The notes under the pieces are model-generated. The model saw only the letters and a list, made by a program, of their open reading frames with translations. It was not told where the DNA came from and made no database searches. Source: Azolla caroliniana (taxonomy: Eukaryota; Polypodiophyta). Taken from it: DNA of 64,000 bases. A program made the translations under genes and the position numbers. This document shows, piece after piece, positions 35,641 through 47,143 of this stretch; positions within the stretch are counted from its first letter, which is position 1, and every line of letters starts with the position of its first letter. The stretch covers positions 5,332,001 to 5,396,000 of the forward strand of contig JBHGNT010000006.1 in NCBI GenBank assembly GCA_043228905.1, read 5' to 3'.

Positions 35641-38600
35641 TTAACCGGACCAATTTTTCATTACGCCCATCTGGTGCCGAAGGGACCGGAAGCGATCTGC
35701 CGAAAGACACTTGGTCATTCCATCTGCAACATTATCGGTTGTGGATATCTTCTCGAGACGATTTTCCCTGAAATGACGCAGTCCCAAACAAAGTGATATC
35801 GAACGTCGATATGCTTGGAGGTGTTGTGGTGAACCAGATTTTTTGACAAAGCAACAACAACTTGAGCCGAGTCGAGGTCGACTTGTCAAAACGTGTACGC
35901 CAGCCGACCGAGCCATAAAGCTTCTTTTGCCGCGTCGGACGCAACTACATATTTCGCTTCGGTCGTTGAGGTGGTTGTGCACTCCTGAAGTTTCAACTTC
36001 CACGAGATTGCTCCATTGCCGAATTGAAACAATATCCGGTTGTTGATTTCCAACTGTCCACGCAGTCGGCGAAGTCCGAGTTGGTGTAACTGACTACACC
36101 TGAGGTTGAGTTCGACCCAAAAAGAATGTCGTGGTCTTTTGTGCTAGCAAGATATCTGAACACATGCTTAATTACGTTCCAGTGTGATCAGCCTGGGTTG
36201 TGTATGAATTTGCTGACGACTCCTATGGCGTGAGAAATATCAGGCCGTGTCGCGACCATTGTGTACATAAGGGAGCTGACTGCCGGTGCTTTCGGTACCG
36301 ACTTCATATCTTCCCCCTCTGGACCGGATGTTGGGCAGTCTCGTTGAGACAGCTGAAGGTTAATGGGGAGCGGGGTCGAAGCAAACTTGGCCAAGTGCAT
36401 GTTGAAGCGTTCTAAGACACGTCTGATGTAGTCGGTTTGAGACAAGAAAAGTTGTCATTTATCACAATGCCGACTAATCTTCATACCAAGTATGTGTTTT
36501 GCCGGACCGAGGTCCTACATGGCAAACTTCAACCGCAGTTTCCGAATGAGTTCGGTGAGCTCTCCGGCATGTCAGCCGGAGAGTAGCATGTCGTCCACAT
36601 AAATGATGAGGAAGACGGGAGACCCGTCTTCAAATGTTTTGGTGAAGAGACAGTGGTCCTCATCGCTCTTGGAGAAGCCGATCGACTAGATGAAGTCGTC
36701 GAACTTCTTGTACCACTGTCGGGGTGACTGTTTCAGGCCGTATAAACTCTTCCTGAGTCGGCAGCCTAGATGTTCCTGGCCGGATGCCACAAAGCCTTTC
36801 GGCTGCTCCATATAGATTTCCTCTTGTAGGTCACCGTGGAGGAATGTCGTTTTTACATCTAGCTGAATCAGCTCCAAGTTGTCGGCGGCCACGACACTGA
36901 GCATGAAACGAAGGGTTGTCATTTTCACCACTGGTGAAAAGATTTCGTCGAAGTCGACGCCATATTCTTGTCGAAATCCCTTCGCAACTAATTTGTCCTT
37001 GTACTAGGGGTTGGTCGAGTCAGGCGTCTCTTTTAATCAATAGACCCACTTACATGGAAGAGCATGTCGATTCTTCGGTAATTCGACCAAGTCCCAAGTC
37101 TTGTTTGCGCGAATGGAGTGCATTTCCGACTCCATCGCCAGATGCCAAGTGGCTGAGTCGGCAGATGTCGATGCTTCTTCGTAAGACATCGGTTCGTCGG
37201 CGCCGGTAAAGAAAATTCCGGGAGAGTACCTTTCCGAAGGTTGCAACAGTCTCTCAGATCTTCGAGGTATGACTGGACTGGTTGCACTGGGTATTGGTGT
37301 CGAATGGTTGGAAGTCGAGCCATTCAGTTGTTGCTGAATCGGTGGATTCAGGAAAAGAGGTGTCGGTTACCCGTTAAACCGATCTCGTGTTGTGGGTTGG
37401 GCCTTCATGAAGGGTTGGCACTTTGGAAAAGATTACCCTTCAGACTTCAATAGGCCTTTCGGTCGCTTTGTGCATAACTGACTCGTTGAACACGACGTCT
37501 GAACTTCAGACGATATGTCGGTGCTCGAGCTCCCAAAGTCGGTATCCGATCTCGCCGTCGGGTCCATATCCAAGGGAAATGCATTTCCTTGATCTTGGTT
37601 CGATTTTCCTGCGGTCGTCTTTCGGTATAAGGGCATACGCCTCGCAGCCGAAGATCCTCAACTTGTCATAATTCGATTTACTGTCGTTCCATGTTTCCTG
37701 AGGTATTTTAAGTCCTAGAGGTCTACTTGGTAACATATTTATTATGTGTACTACCGTAAGTAGAGCCTCCGACCAGAAGCCATCCAACAATCCGGAGTGT
37801 TGGAGCATGGATACTATGCATTCTTGAATCGTCTGATTCATGCGTTCAGCAATTCCGTTCTGCTCCGGACTATAGAGTGTTGTATATTCACGTCGAATGC
37901 CGCGTTCCCGGCAAAATTTGACGAATTTGTCAGACTTGAATTCTCCTCCATTATCGGTTTGGAGACATTTTAGTTTTCGACCAGTCTGGTTTTCGACCAT
38001 TGCAAACCATTCAGAGAAGATCGAGAACACCGGATCTTTGGTTCTAATGGGGTAAGCCCACACCTTACAAGTCGAGTCGTCAATAAAACTGACGAAGCAC
38101 AAAGCACCGCCGAGAGACTGATGCAGCATTGGGCGTCCGAATGGACCAAATCAAGGGGACTTGATTCTCTTGGTGCTGATGTCGGGTGTGATGCGGCTAC
38201 CTGTTTGTCGTACTGGCAATGCTCGCAGAATTGGTGATCCGAGAAGGAGAACTTGGGGATGTAACCGGCTCTGGATAGGTGCGTTATGCCGGCCTTGCTG
38301 AGGTGTCGAAGTCGTCCATGCCATAACGATGCCACAGGGATATCAACCAGAAATAAGTCACCCTCTTTGAATGTGACATATAAAGGGTACAAAGAGTGTA
38401 CCTTTGGTCCTCGAGTAAGCAGGAGGTTCCCTTTGTGGAGTGTCCACCCTCCTGATGAGAACACGACACGGATGCCAGCTTCGTCAAGTTGTCCGACTGA
38501 GATCAAGGGTCTTGAAAGCTCAAGAATGTGTCGGACGTTGTGTAGTACGAGTGTAGAGCCACCCGGAAGGTTGAGCTCTACGGTGCCGATTCCGATTATG

Positions 38601-39638
38601 GCATAGTGTTGCGAGTTCCCAACTCGAACTGAGTCGGAGTGCCGGTCCGACTATTGCTAAAACTGAGATCGGTGAGGTGTCACATGATACGATGTGCCCG
38701 AGTCCAGGAGGCATGTGCTTGATTCCTCAGTCGTAAGTAGAACTTCTGATTTGATTGGGTTCTCTATGGACAGTATGTTTGGGTCGGTCGTCAAAATTTC
38801 GGCCGAAGAGCCGACGTAGTTGACCTCCTCATGCCGGCTACTCTTCTAATCCGCTCTCTGAGTTTTGTCAGTTTTTGCTTTGAGTGCCCGACAGTCGATT
38901 TTGATGTGTCCCGGTTTCTTGCAGTAGTTGCAGATTCGGTTGTCTCAGGACTTGCTCCGGCTTCGTTGATTGTTCGGCGGTCGGGAATAACTTCTTCCCC
39001 GGTTGTTCGATCGATCAGTCAAACCTTGTACTACATAAGCTTCATCTGCCGAGTCTTTGGCAAAAGACTTTCTCCGAGTTGCTTCAGTCAGGATTGCGCT
39101 CACGATTTCGGAGTACTTAATGGCAGTTGTTGAAGCATTGCACACGGTTGTGACGAAAGTTTCCCAAGAAGAGGGGAGACTACTCATGAGTATCATTGCT
39201 TTGAGTTCATCCTCTATTTCCGTCCCCTGAGACGATATTTGGGAGGTTAGGCTTTCGTACTCATTGAGGTGTGCCTGAACCCAATCGGATTCTTTCATCC
39301 GCAAGTTGTAGAGGCACTGGATCAGATACATCTTCGTTGCGGCGACCTTCTTTTCATAAGTTTCCCACAATGTTTTCCAAAGTTCAAAAACTGTTGAGCA
39401 TGATTGCAATGTGAAGTACACTGACTCCGACAAGTGCATCCGAATCATGGTGTGGACGATTCTGTTCAGCTTTAGCCACTTCGTTTTCCTTGTATGCGTC
39501 TGGAGGATTTTCATTCTCAATCGGGTCTATCTGACCCTTGACTATGAGACAGTCTTGCATTTGTTCCTTCCAGAAGTTGAAGTTCAAACCGTCGAACCTC
39601 CTTAGACTCATCTCCGATGAGCCGGATGTTGATGCCAT
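35641..39638 (-). pseudogene. copia-2 gag-pol polyprotein, broken
   Basis: Read leftward. Gag from ATG 39638 (MSLRRFDGLNFNFWKEQMQD), then after a frameshift 39520-38945 (ELWKTLWETYEKKVAATK). Zinc knuckle CNYCKKPGHIKIDC (about 38900), protease LDSGTSYHVT (about 38690), LWHGRLRHLSKAGI, integrase 38129-37506 (FIDDSTCKVWAYPI, QTDNGGEFKSDKF, NGIAERMN), RT 36931-36590 (LDVKTTFLHGDLQEEIYMEQ, YGLKQSPRQWYKKF, YVDDM) and RNase H 36445-35641 (ATRPDISHAIGVVSKFI). Many stops and several frameshifts. The lineage differs clearly from copia-1. Confidence 0.92.
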
Positions 39639-40139
39639 CTGATTCGGTTTCGGTTGGTAAGACTCTATTTGGAGTTGACTAGGAACCTTAGTTGGGTGCA
39701 GCCGATCGGCTCACCCGATATCGTTCTAGTCGGTCTTGAACCCAAGTCGGTTTGGTTTCGGATACTTGTTTGCTGAACCTTCTTGGAGTGACTCTGGTTA
39801 GCTTCTGATTGTATGTTGAATACCGATCACAAAAAACCAATTGTCTAGGCCGATTCTGCTTCGGATGACTGCAACGATTAGAGGGACAGATCCAACTGAT
39901 CCTCCAGAATGTCGATCAGCCGAATGAAGCACGAATTTGGTTGTTGCCTGGAGACCAATCTCAAGTGGTTACAATCATAGGAACAGAGTACAGTCGCCTA
40001 GCTTACTCCAATTAATGACAACACAGTGAGATGCAAACTTCTTGTTTGTCTTCTCTCTTCTCTGTGCTTCAAGAAAAACAGAAATAGAGTGTTGTGTGGT
40101 GTACTATGATGGCCGACAGCGGGTTGAAGAACCTCCAAC

Positions 40140-40421
40140 GCTCTGATACCAAATGTTGGGGACAAGGTCGTCAGTGCGGAAGAACAAACAACATTTGTGA
40201 TGTTGAAGGACCTGTGTATGAGAATGAAAATGATACAAAGAGAGAGATCGGCACAAAGAAATGTTTTATTTCTTAATAGCAACAGTTACAAACTGACAAT
40301 CAACACCTTCACTAAAGGTTACAAAGTCACTTTATATCGTGACTATCCTAGGGCAACTGCCCAAACTTGGGTTGTCTAAAGGGACAGTGTGAATACGGCC
40401 ATTATACACTTGTATTCGACA
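40140..40421 (-). repeat. copia-2 5' LTR with adjacent primer-binding site
   Basis: LTR 40154-40421, 268 bp. On the minus strand it is followed after two bases by TGGTATCAGAGC (40151-40140), the initiator-Met tRNA site. Confidence 0.92.
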
Positions 40422-40662
40422 CAAGGTGCACCCGAGTATTTATAAAAGAATGTGGAGATATGCATGTAAGCTAAGAAACATCTAGAGAGTGCATGAAGAT
40501 GCATTCTCTAGAAGTTTCTTGAAAGTTCTAGTGATTAACTTACAATGTAATAACTTGAATCTTATACAATATGATAAGGCATATGGATGCAACTCAATTG
40601 GTAAGGTTGCCTAATAAGACTAGGAGGTCATGGGTTCAACCCCCTTCATTCCATCGTGTCCA

Positions 40663-40870
40663 TCAACTTTTAATAACTATCACTTGTTGAGATCATAATC
40701 TACCTCCTATTTCCAACAAATGTCCAATCAAGCATTTAAGATCCCCCATCTAAATCTGGAATTGGCTCATATGATGATAATAATCCTTTCAACTTATCCC
40801 AAATAAAGGTATAACCTCTTGGAATACAAAATGTTTATCTTGCTGCTTGAAAGGCCATTAATCTTCTTTG
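40663..40870 (-). pseudogene. LINE-a fragment right of the gypsy insertion
   Basis: Minus reading (with frame changes) gives LMAFQAARINILYSKR, then DKLKGLLSSYEPIPDLDGGS and LNAWLDICWK, ending ...LLKVD at the gypsy LTR. The other flank (17995 leftward) resumes NKWMEERVTTIWGS. Together these form the RNase-H/linker to zinc-domain part of one LINE ORF, which shows what the gypsy element inserted into. Confidence 0.6.
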
Positions 40871-40872
40871 TG

Positions 40873-40903
40873 ACTCACACAATTATAATATTAATAATTG
40901 TGT
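40873..40903. repeat. short perfect hairpin
   Basis: TCACACAATTAT and ATAATTGTGTGA are exact inverted 12-mers around a 7-nt AT loop. They lie between LINE-a and a second LINE fragment. Confidence 0.7.
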
Positions 40904-40939
40904 GAAAAACACTACTTACAAATTACAATGGGTGTCACA

Positions 40940-41480
40940 ATGGAGTATGGTCACCCACTATATTACATGGGTAGCGGAACATGTTGAATTGCCAATAAGC
41001 AAGACAAACACTCCAATGAGGAAATAATTTCCACTTGCTTTAATAAAAAAATTGCCACATTAGTAATCCCTTCAACTTTCGTATATATGCTTTGCATCCA
41101 TGCCTACCATCAAATACAAAAGCATTGCGCATATCTCAATAATGATGCAATCCTCAATACCTCAAAAATAGGAAAACAACCTCCATGTTTGATTTTGTGA
41201 CAACACGTGTGAATTATGCAAACACCCATTGTCTTGGTGTCAAATAACATTGTGATAAAACTTGCCAAGTTTAAGATTTGTAACTCCAAATCTGACAAGC
41301 AATTGAATATTGTATAAAATGACGGGTACTTCCTTCAAATGTTGAATAATGCAAAAGAAGTGATTGTCGGTTGGTAGCCCATGTTGCTTTAGAGCTAATC
41401 CCAATGGCAATTTCCCAATCAAAACTCTTCAAATGAAAACCTTTGCTGCAAGTGGAAATTTTGAATGCCAACTACATTTT
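40940..41480 (-). pseudogene. second LINE zinc-domain fragment (LINE-b)
   Basis: Minus frames give an AKVFI-x-RVLIGKLPLGLALKQ stretch, then FFCIIQ, a diverged version of the CFFCSVQLEH motif of LINE-a. A C-terminal part follows (WKLFPHWSVCLAYW). It is cut at its 5' side by the (TC)n tract at 41527. Stops and frame changes throughout. Confidence 0.5.
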
Positions 41481-41524
41481 AAGATCTACACCATCCATGA
41501 TCATAGTTATGATTAGGTGATAAC

Positions 41525-41526
<2 letters not shown>

Positions 41527-41582
<56 letters not shown>
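41527..41582. repeat. (TC)n microsatellite
   Basis: About 28 uninterrupted TC units forming the junction between LINE-b (minus) and the endonuclease fragment (plus). Confidence 0.97.
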
Positions 41583-41583
<1 letters not shown>

Positions 41584-42804
41584 ATATGGAAGAAAAATCC
41601 AAGACAAAGAAGAGGACAAGGAGGGGTGGCATGTTTGATTAAGAAGGAAATAGAGAAATATGTGTCAATCATAAAAAATGATGAACATAAATGCTACATA
41701 TGGCTCAAAATAGAAACACCTAATGATTTGCCCCCTTTTGTAGTTAGATGTTACATTCCTCATCAATATTCCAACTTTTATGCTTGTTTGGATAAAGATC
41801 AACCTTTTGCCAATCTAGAAGATGATATTGCTTATTTCAAATCCAAAGGGGAAGTTATTGTCTTTGGTGACATGAATGCTCGTACAAGAAGTTTCCAACT
41901 TGATTCACAAGAATCTTTCATGCCACATATCTCGAGGAAGCAAGAGGATATACAAATGTATAGCCGCTCTTCCAGCGATGAAAAAGATCCTAACCAATTT
42001 GGGAAGTTACTCCTACAAATGTGCAATAGTACCGCATTGCTTATTGCAAATGGTATTTCCTTATGGCCCAACACTAATGGTTTTACATGTAGAAACCACA
42101 ATGGAAATAGTATGATTGACTATGTGCTACTTCCCGAAGGTATTTTGGATCGTATTCATAAATTCTCACTTGGTGAATGGACACTAGAATCCAATCATAG
42201 GCCTTTATGTATTGATCTCAAATGTATGCATAGGTTTGATTGTGAGAAGGCTATGGAAGATAATAAACAACCGCACTTAAGCATGAACCTTAAGCGAGCG
42301 CCCATGTATTCCAAGATGGTTGAGGATATGTTACAAATGACAAAGATACAACATGGTACCACTCTAGAATGCAAATGGGAAGCTTTCAAGAAAGTCATTC
42401 TCTCTTGTACAAACAAATGTTTTTCGACCAACCACACATCTTGGAAATGCACCAAGAAACTTAGGAAAAAATGGTTTGATAAAGAATGTCATGAAGTTCG
42501 AAAGTGCCTTATGGTTTTGGATGTAGTTCAGCATAAAGAGAATTATCAAAATCATTTGCATGAGTATAAAAGGCTTATTGAAAGAAAGAGAAGAATATGG
42601 GAAGTTACTCAACAATTTATCCGAATGCAAGAGAAAGCACATGCATGTGCTAAAATTTGGGGAAATCTAAAGGGGAAACGTGTTGAGAGTTATGGTGACT
42701 TAACACTTCACAACTTGTCTATGAATTGTAAGAATTTATATGAGTTATCTCTTGCCGGAAAGATGATGTGTTATGGTTCTCTTTCACATATGCATAGGAC
42801 TTAA
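41583..42804 (+). pseudogene. LINE endonuclease domain fragment (EEP family), truncated at both ends
   Basis: An uninterrupted frame of about 405 codons. The endonuclease/exonuclease/phosphatase fold is shown by GQGGVACLIKKEI, VFGDMNAR (about 41860), NSMIDYVLLP (about 42110) and SNHRPLCIDL (about 42190), with Asp and His of the active site present. It would nick the target DNA for LINE insertion. The N-terminal third of the fold, including the first catalytic residues, is missing at the (TC)n tract, so no true start exists. After the domain comes the charged linker that precedes RT (WGNLKGKRV), but no RT follows: the frame ends at 42804 where the GC-rich element begins. The fragment at 63640-64000 could be the far end of the same family. 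Confidence 0.8.
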
Positions 42805-42837
42805 GAAATTGGCCTCTCGAAAGGCAAGCGATCTTCA

Positions 42838-43851
42838 ATGTCAGAGTTGGAAGAAGAAGACTTCGCACATCTTTTTGTCGAAGCGGTGAGGGAGTTTGGA
42901 CGAGCAACAACAAGAAGAGAGACGGCGCAGCAAGTTGTTGAGCGAGTGGTCGAAAGAGTCAGTCGTTTCAACGGGGACAAGGTCCCATTCTATTTGGAAG
43001 CCTACAACATGGAAATGGAGGAGCGAGACGTAGACGAGGCATTGAGGCTGGAATTCTTCTATCGGGTCGTCGTCGTTCGTATGCACGCAGAAGTGAAGGA
43101 GCTCTGAGAAGCTCATAGTTCGTGGGAGGCCTTTAAAGAGGCGCTCCTGCAGGCATATGGAGGACGTCGAAAGAGCCAGGGACGACGCGGCTTTGAATAG
43201 TAGGTTGCATCGGCAAAGACCCATCGGGGCTCAACGAAGGTGTTCCGAGAGTTCGAGCGACGACTTGCTCGGCTCCCGGAGCGGGAACAAGGTTTGGTGG
43301 GGGCGGACAAAGTCTTGTTGTTCGTTAAGTCGATCGACCGAGCCGAACGGGAGGCCATCGGGATTGAGCTCGAAGACGAGGACGGAGCGAATGGCCTTAT
43401 GGAGGACTAGTCGAAGGTCAGAAGGGTATGCCAACGGCTAGATGACGAGCAAGCCGAGAAGGCTAGGAGGAAGGCGCGCGACGGCGTGCCATCACAACGG
43501 GAAGAGGCCGAACGGCAAAGAGAATCAACAAGGCTCGGCTTCGGGGCCAAGATTGCGGAGGCGTACACAGCTCTCGAGGCAATGCTCGAGGAAGAGGAAA
43601 GATCGAGGCTACAAGCCGACGCCGAGGAGACGGACTTGCCCCACGAGATGGCAAAAGATCGGTACCACGGTACCACGGGAGAGGGTGCGGAACAAAACGC
43701 CCTCTCGGCTTACGGAGATAGAACAATCGAGGACAAGGTTGAGGTACCGATCGCAGAATTAGAACATTGGAACCGGCGGTTTCGGGCACGTCAGCCCGAA
43801 ACTCCGGACATTGGAGAAGCAAGCCCAAGCGGGGCTTGCGCGATCAGGTAA
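42838..43851 (+). pseudogene. retrotransposon gag, one frame with nonsense codons only
   Basis: Starts ATG 42838 (MSELEEEDFAHLFVEAVREF). A single frame to 43851 reads through RFNGDKVPFYLEAYNMEM, VKEL*EAHSSWEAFKEALLQAY, KVFREFERRLARLPEREQ and LLFVKSIDRAEREAIGIELE, a gag-type capsid domain, then a charged helical tail. The stops are TGA at 43105, a TAG TAG pair near 43195-43200 and TAG near 43408. Each is one transition from a plausible codon (CGA, CAG, TGG, TGG). No frameshift is needed. The gag assignment is from resemblance to plant retroelement capsid domains. Confidence 0.7.
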
Positions 43852-45857
43852 GAAGACGACCACCAACCACGAGGAGTCGGTGGCTACAGACAAGGGCGTA
43901 AATAGGACGGGCGATTCTGCACGTCTTCCCACACTTGCTCCCGAGACAATGGCAGTCGGGCCCGAGTGCCCACGTGAGTCCCAAGAGGAGGAAGGCGGCG
44001 GCGAGAGACTGAGAATCACCGGCGAGACGATACGGGGAAGGAACAGACAAGAGCCCTCGGGACCGATTTCGAAGAACTCGACATTCGGGCCCTTACACCC
44101 ATGTGAGACCGAGGAGATGGGTAACGGTATCTAGGAGTCCTGGCATGATGCCAGCGAAGATGGATGGGAAATGGCCCGCGAAAAGGTCGACGAAGAGACC
44201 AAGAAATGACCCGACCGGGGTCAGAATCGGCATGAGGGTGCCAATACGGAAGAGGGTGTGGAACGAGCCAGCCTCTTTTACATGGGGAGAAAGAGTGATC
44301 GGGCGAAGGTCGGGGATCGGAGGGAGGTGATCAAGGGTTCGGAACGCGTCCGGCAAGATCGGCATCGGAGCCGAAACTCCGGACATTGGAGAATCAAGCA
44401 GATGTTATCCATCGGCACCACTAAAAGGGTCGATGACCCCGGATGAGTCGTCACGAGTCGTTACGAAATCGGTGTCCCCACATCTTGACCGGAGACTTCG
44501 GCAGTTTGAGCCAACATGGCAACGTGAGACCAAAAGAGATGGAAGATGGGGGCGGGAACGCAGCAAGGAGAGCGACGACGAATCCGGTAAAAGTACAAGG
44601 GACGAAGCGGAGAGCGAGGACCAGTCCTATGGGTCACCTCAAACCGGGCTAGAGACTTCGACGGTCAGCATCGGATCCGACGTAAGACCAAGATGCTGAC
44701 GGTGGCGGCAGGAGAATGGGACCCGGCAATGCGAAATGACAAACGGACCCGGACGAGAACCGGGTGGAGCGGACTTCCGGATAACCGATCCGGAAGGGAG
44801 GAAGAGGCAGGCCTACAAAGAGGCCGGGAACACGATACAATGGTGCCACGAGGGAGGGTGTGGAGCAAGCCACCCTCTCAACATGCAGAAAAGGGCGACT
44901 CGGGAAACGATCAGGAAGACAAATCGGGGCCCAAGGAGGATCCTTCACACCAGATCTAGAGACTTCGGCAGTCGGCAGCGGAGCCGACGTAAGACCAAGA
45001 GATTGACGATGGCAACGAGGGGACGAGGGGATGAGGGAAAAGGGGCAGCGGATGGGCGTTCCTATGGGATCCTCACACCAATCCGGAGAACCCGGAAGTT
45101 CAAGCCGACATGGCAACGTGAGACAGAGTGTGAAGGATGGTGGCGGCAGGAAACGAGAACCGGCGATGTGGGAAGTGTGGATGGGCAATCCTACGGCGAT
45201 CCTTACACCGATCCGGAGACACTGGCAGTTCAAGCCGACATGGCAACGTGAGGCCGAATGAGAAGGACAGTGGCGGCAAGTGAACGGGATCAAGCAAAAG
45301 GAGCGGCAAGGAGGTATGAGGCCGGCGAGGCGGCCACAAACCAATACCGGACCTTCCGACAAAGTCGATGGGAGGAGGACGAAGAAGAAAAGGAAGGCGT
45401 TCCTATGGGATCCTCACACCGATCCGGAGACACCGGAAATTCAAGCCGACATGGCAACGTGAGACCGAGTGTGAAGGACGGTGGCGGCAGGAAACGGGAA
45501 CCGACGATGCAGGAAGAGCGGACCGAGAGCCGGCAAGGCCGGAGTTGATGAGGGCCGAACCCTTACACACCGGTTATGGTTTCGAAAGGAAGTCGGTGAG
45601 GGGTAAGTACGGGGCAGAACAAGAGACGTGTGAGTGGCCATCGAGGCCGAAGCAAGCACGAGTACGGGACGACGTTCGGCACAGGCCGTGCCGAACAAGG
45701 AAGGTGGAGGACGCCGCGTGGCACGGCGACCATAAAAGGAACAAGGAGCGCGTAATGGGGTCATCTAAGGACCGAAGAACGAGTGCGCATTCGGGGAACG
45801 ATAACGGCACACGGGAAGAGCCTGTGGAAGGCAAACAGGGAGGTGTTCGGGACGCGG
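43852..45857. repeat. degenerate GC-rich minisatellite-like interior
   Basis: Recurring blocks of about 130-170 bp carry AAGCCGACATGGCAACGTGAG (forms near 44505, 45101, 45229, 45443 and, beyond the inverted LTR, 46705), CACACCGATCCGGAGA and ATGGTGGCGGCAGG. CGAAACTCCGGACATTGGAGAA occurs near 43797 and 44375. No open frame is kept across units. Confidence 0.7.
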
Positions 45858-46552
45858 TGTCGCGTTGTTACGCGCATGCGTGGAGAACGAGGCGGGACCA
45901 CCAGGGTCTTGGACCGAGAAATAGCTGAGAAGGAGGAGAACGGAAAGGCAACAGACGCACTTGCACACGCACAGACACAGGAGCACACAGGAATCATAGT
46001 CCAACAACACAGCAAAATGAGACGACTAGAAGTCCGAGTATATGAACATGTATGTGTATAAATATATATATATATATATCAAGACGGTTACAACTAACAT
46101 GCCAGCAAGGCGAACACCGACGCCTGTTCACTCACACACAAAAGAGCGAGATGGAGACTCTGCCGGAAGCACACGGGCGTTCCACAGAGCAGAGTCAGCC
46201 TCCCGAAAACCTACGCAAAATGGTTATGGAGAGTGGCAAAGGAGAAGGGCTCGGTCCCAGTCCGGCAGCACTTCGTCCTCCCTAACGCGCGATACCCTTT
46301 CCATTCCTCTCGCTCTCTTTTATAGCCCAAGGAGGGAGCCCGTTATCATCCGTTACATCACATTAATTCTCTGTCCTTTCGGACAGAGATACACCTCGAT
46401 TCTCTCCCTATTGAATGCATGCTACCTAGGATTTCCCCTCAGTCGACTTGTACCTACCTACTTACCATACAACGAAAAGTGTGCTCGCGTGTAAGGGCCG
46501 GTTTACACACGCTAAACTCGGTTTCCGCCTAGGGACGGTTTTCTTCACGACA
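45858..46552 (-). repeat. inverted LTR of the GC-rich family inside its own interior
   Basis: Minus strand: starts TGTCGTGAAGAAAACCG, has GGGCTATAAAAGAG (about 46314-46330), ends near CGTAACAACGCGACA. It matches the LTRs at 31711-32342 and 47144-47920 but is opposite to the 3' LTR nearby. Repeat units occur on both of its sides. Flanks CGCGG and ACAGA do not match, so no target duplication. Contains a short (TA)n at 46057-46078. Confidence 0.7.
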
Positions 46553-47143
46553 ACAGAAACAATTGAACCAACAGAGGGATGCGCGGCACGCGGAGGCGTC
46601 GGAAAGAAAGTACGCGCGTGGTGGATGGTTGCCGGATCAGGAGATATCGGGTAGAAGGCCGGAGAGGGATCCTCCACACCGGTTCCGGAGGCCGTGGCAG
46701 TCCAAGCCGACGTGGCAACATAAGACCAAGGAGAAGGAAGGTGGTGGTGAGGGGACGAAGGCGATGGGCAACCGCACGGGACGGCAACCAGGATCACGCG
46801 GATGATCGACCGAGGCAAGCGGGCCACGACGGGTGTTCCTCAAGCGTGGAACACCAAGCGTACGGCGGAGAGCAGAGAGCAGAGCGTGCATACGGCCGAG
46901 CGGAGGGCCAACAACGGGGCACGCGTACTACGGGGTCGCGGAGGACGACCTATTGACGGGTCGAACGAGCCTACAGAGAGGCAAGCGCGAACGATGAACC
47001 GTAGCTAACGGTTCAAACCAGAAGCGGTCAATGAGGCAAGTCGGGATGCAGGTCACAGAGGACCGGTTTCTCACCGGCCCGAATCTTTCGTCTTTCTCCG
47101 GATTTGGCACGTACCAGTGGACGTGCGGTTTGGTGGGGGCGGA
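46553..47143 (+). other. last internal part of the GC-rich element with polypurine tract
   Basis: One more interior repeat unit (about 46640-46780), then non-coding sequence ending in the polypurine-like GGTTTGGTGGGGGCGGA directly before the LTR start at 47144, which sets the element on the plus strand. Confidence 0.6.

Larger units (their letters stand above)
35124..40426 (-). mobile_element. copia-2, complete-structure Ty1/copia element, degenerate
   Basis: Body 35129-40421, minus strand. LTRs 35129-35439 (3') and 40154-40421 (5'), TGTTGGGGACAAGG...ATTCGACA. Primer-binding site TGGTATCAGAGC at 40140-40151; polypurine tract TTACGGGGGAG at 35440-35450. CAAGG on both sides (35124-35128, 40422-40426) is a perfect 5-bp duplication. 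The 3' LTR has an extra (GA)n run and about 25 bp missing from the 5' LTR, so the LTRs have diverged. It sits in the right LTR of the gypsy element. Confidence 0.95.
17996..40662 (-). mobile_element. Ty3/gypsy chromovirus, degenerate, with nested insertions
   Basis: LTRs at 17996-18381 and 34997-40662 (the latter split by copia-2) share LTR ends TGGAC...GTCCA. The minus-strand order gag, protease, RT, RNase H, integrase, chromodomain is that of a Ty3/gypsy chromovirus. A polypurine tract (AAAGGGAGGATAATG, minus) abuts the left LTR. The gag ATG (34997) touches the right LTR with no recognisable primer-binding site between, so the 5' leader may be deleted. Insertions inside: hAT 19889-31276 (carrying copia-1 and a pol-less element), solo LTR 31711-32342 and copia-2 35129-40421. 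Flanking target duplications are not clear. It lies within LINE-a. Confidence 0.88.
34997..40662 (-). repeat. gypsy right LTR (5' LTR in element orientation), split by copia-2
   Basis: Segments 34997-35128 and 40422-40662 together match the left LTR 17996-18381, including the tRNA-like head (AACTCAATTGG about 40590-40600, GGGTTCAACCCCC about 40632-40644). A (GA)n run at 35030-35058 is longer than in the left LTR. Confidence 0.88.
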
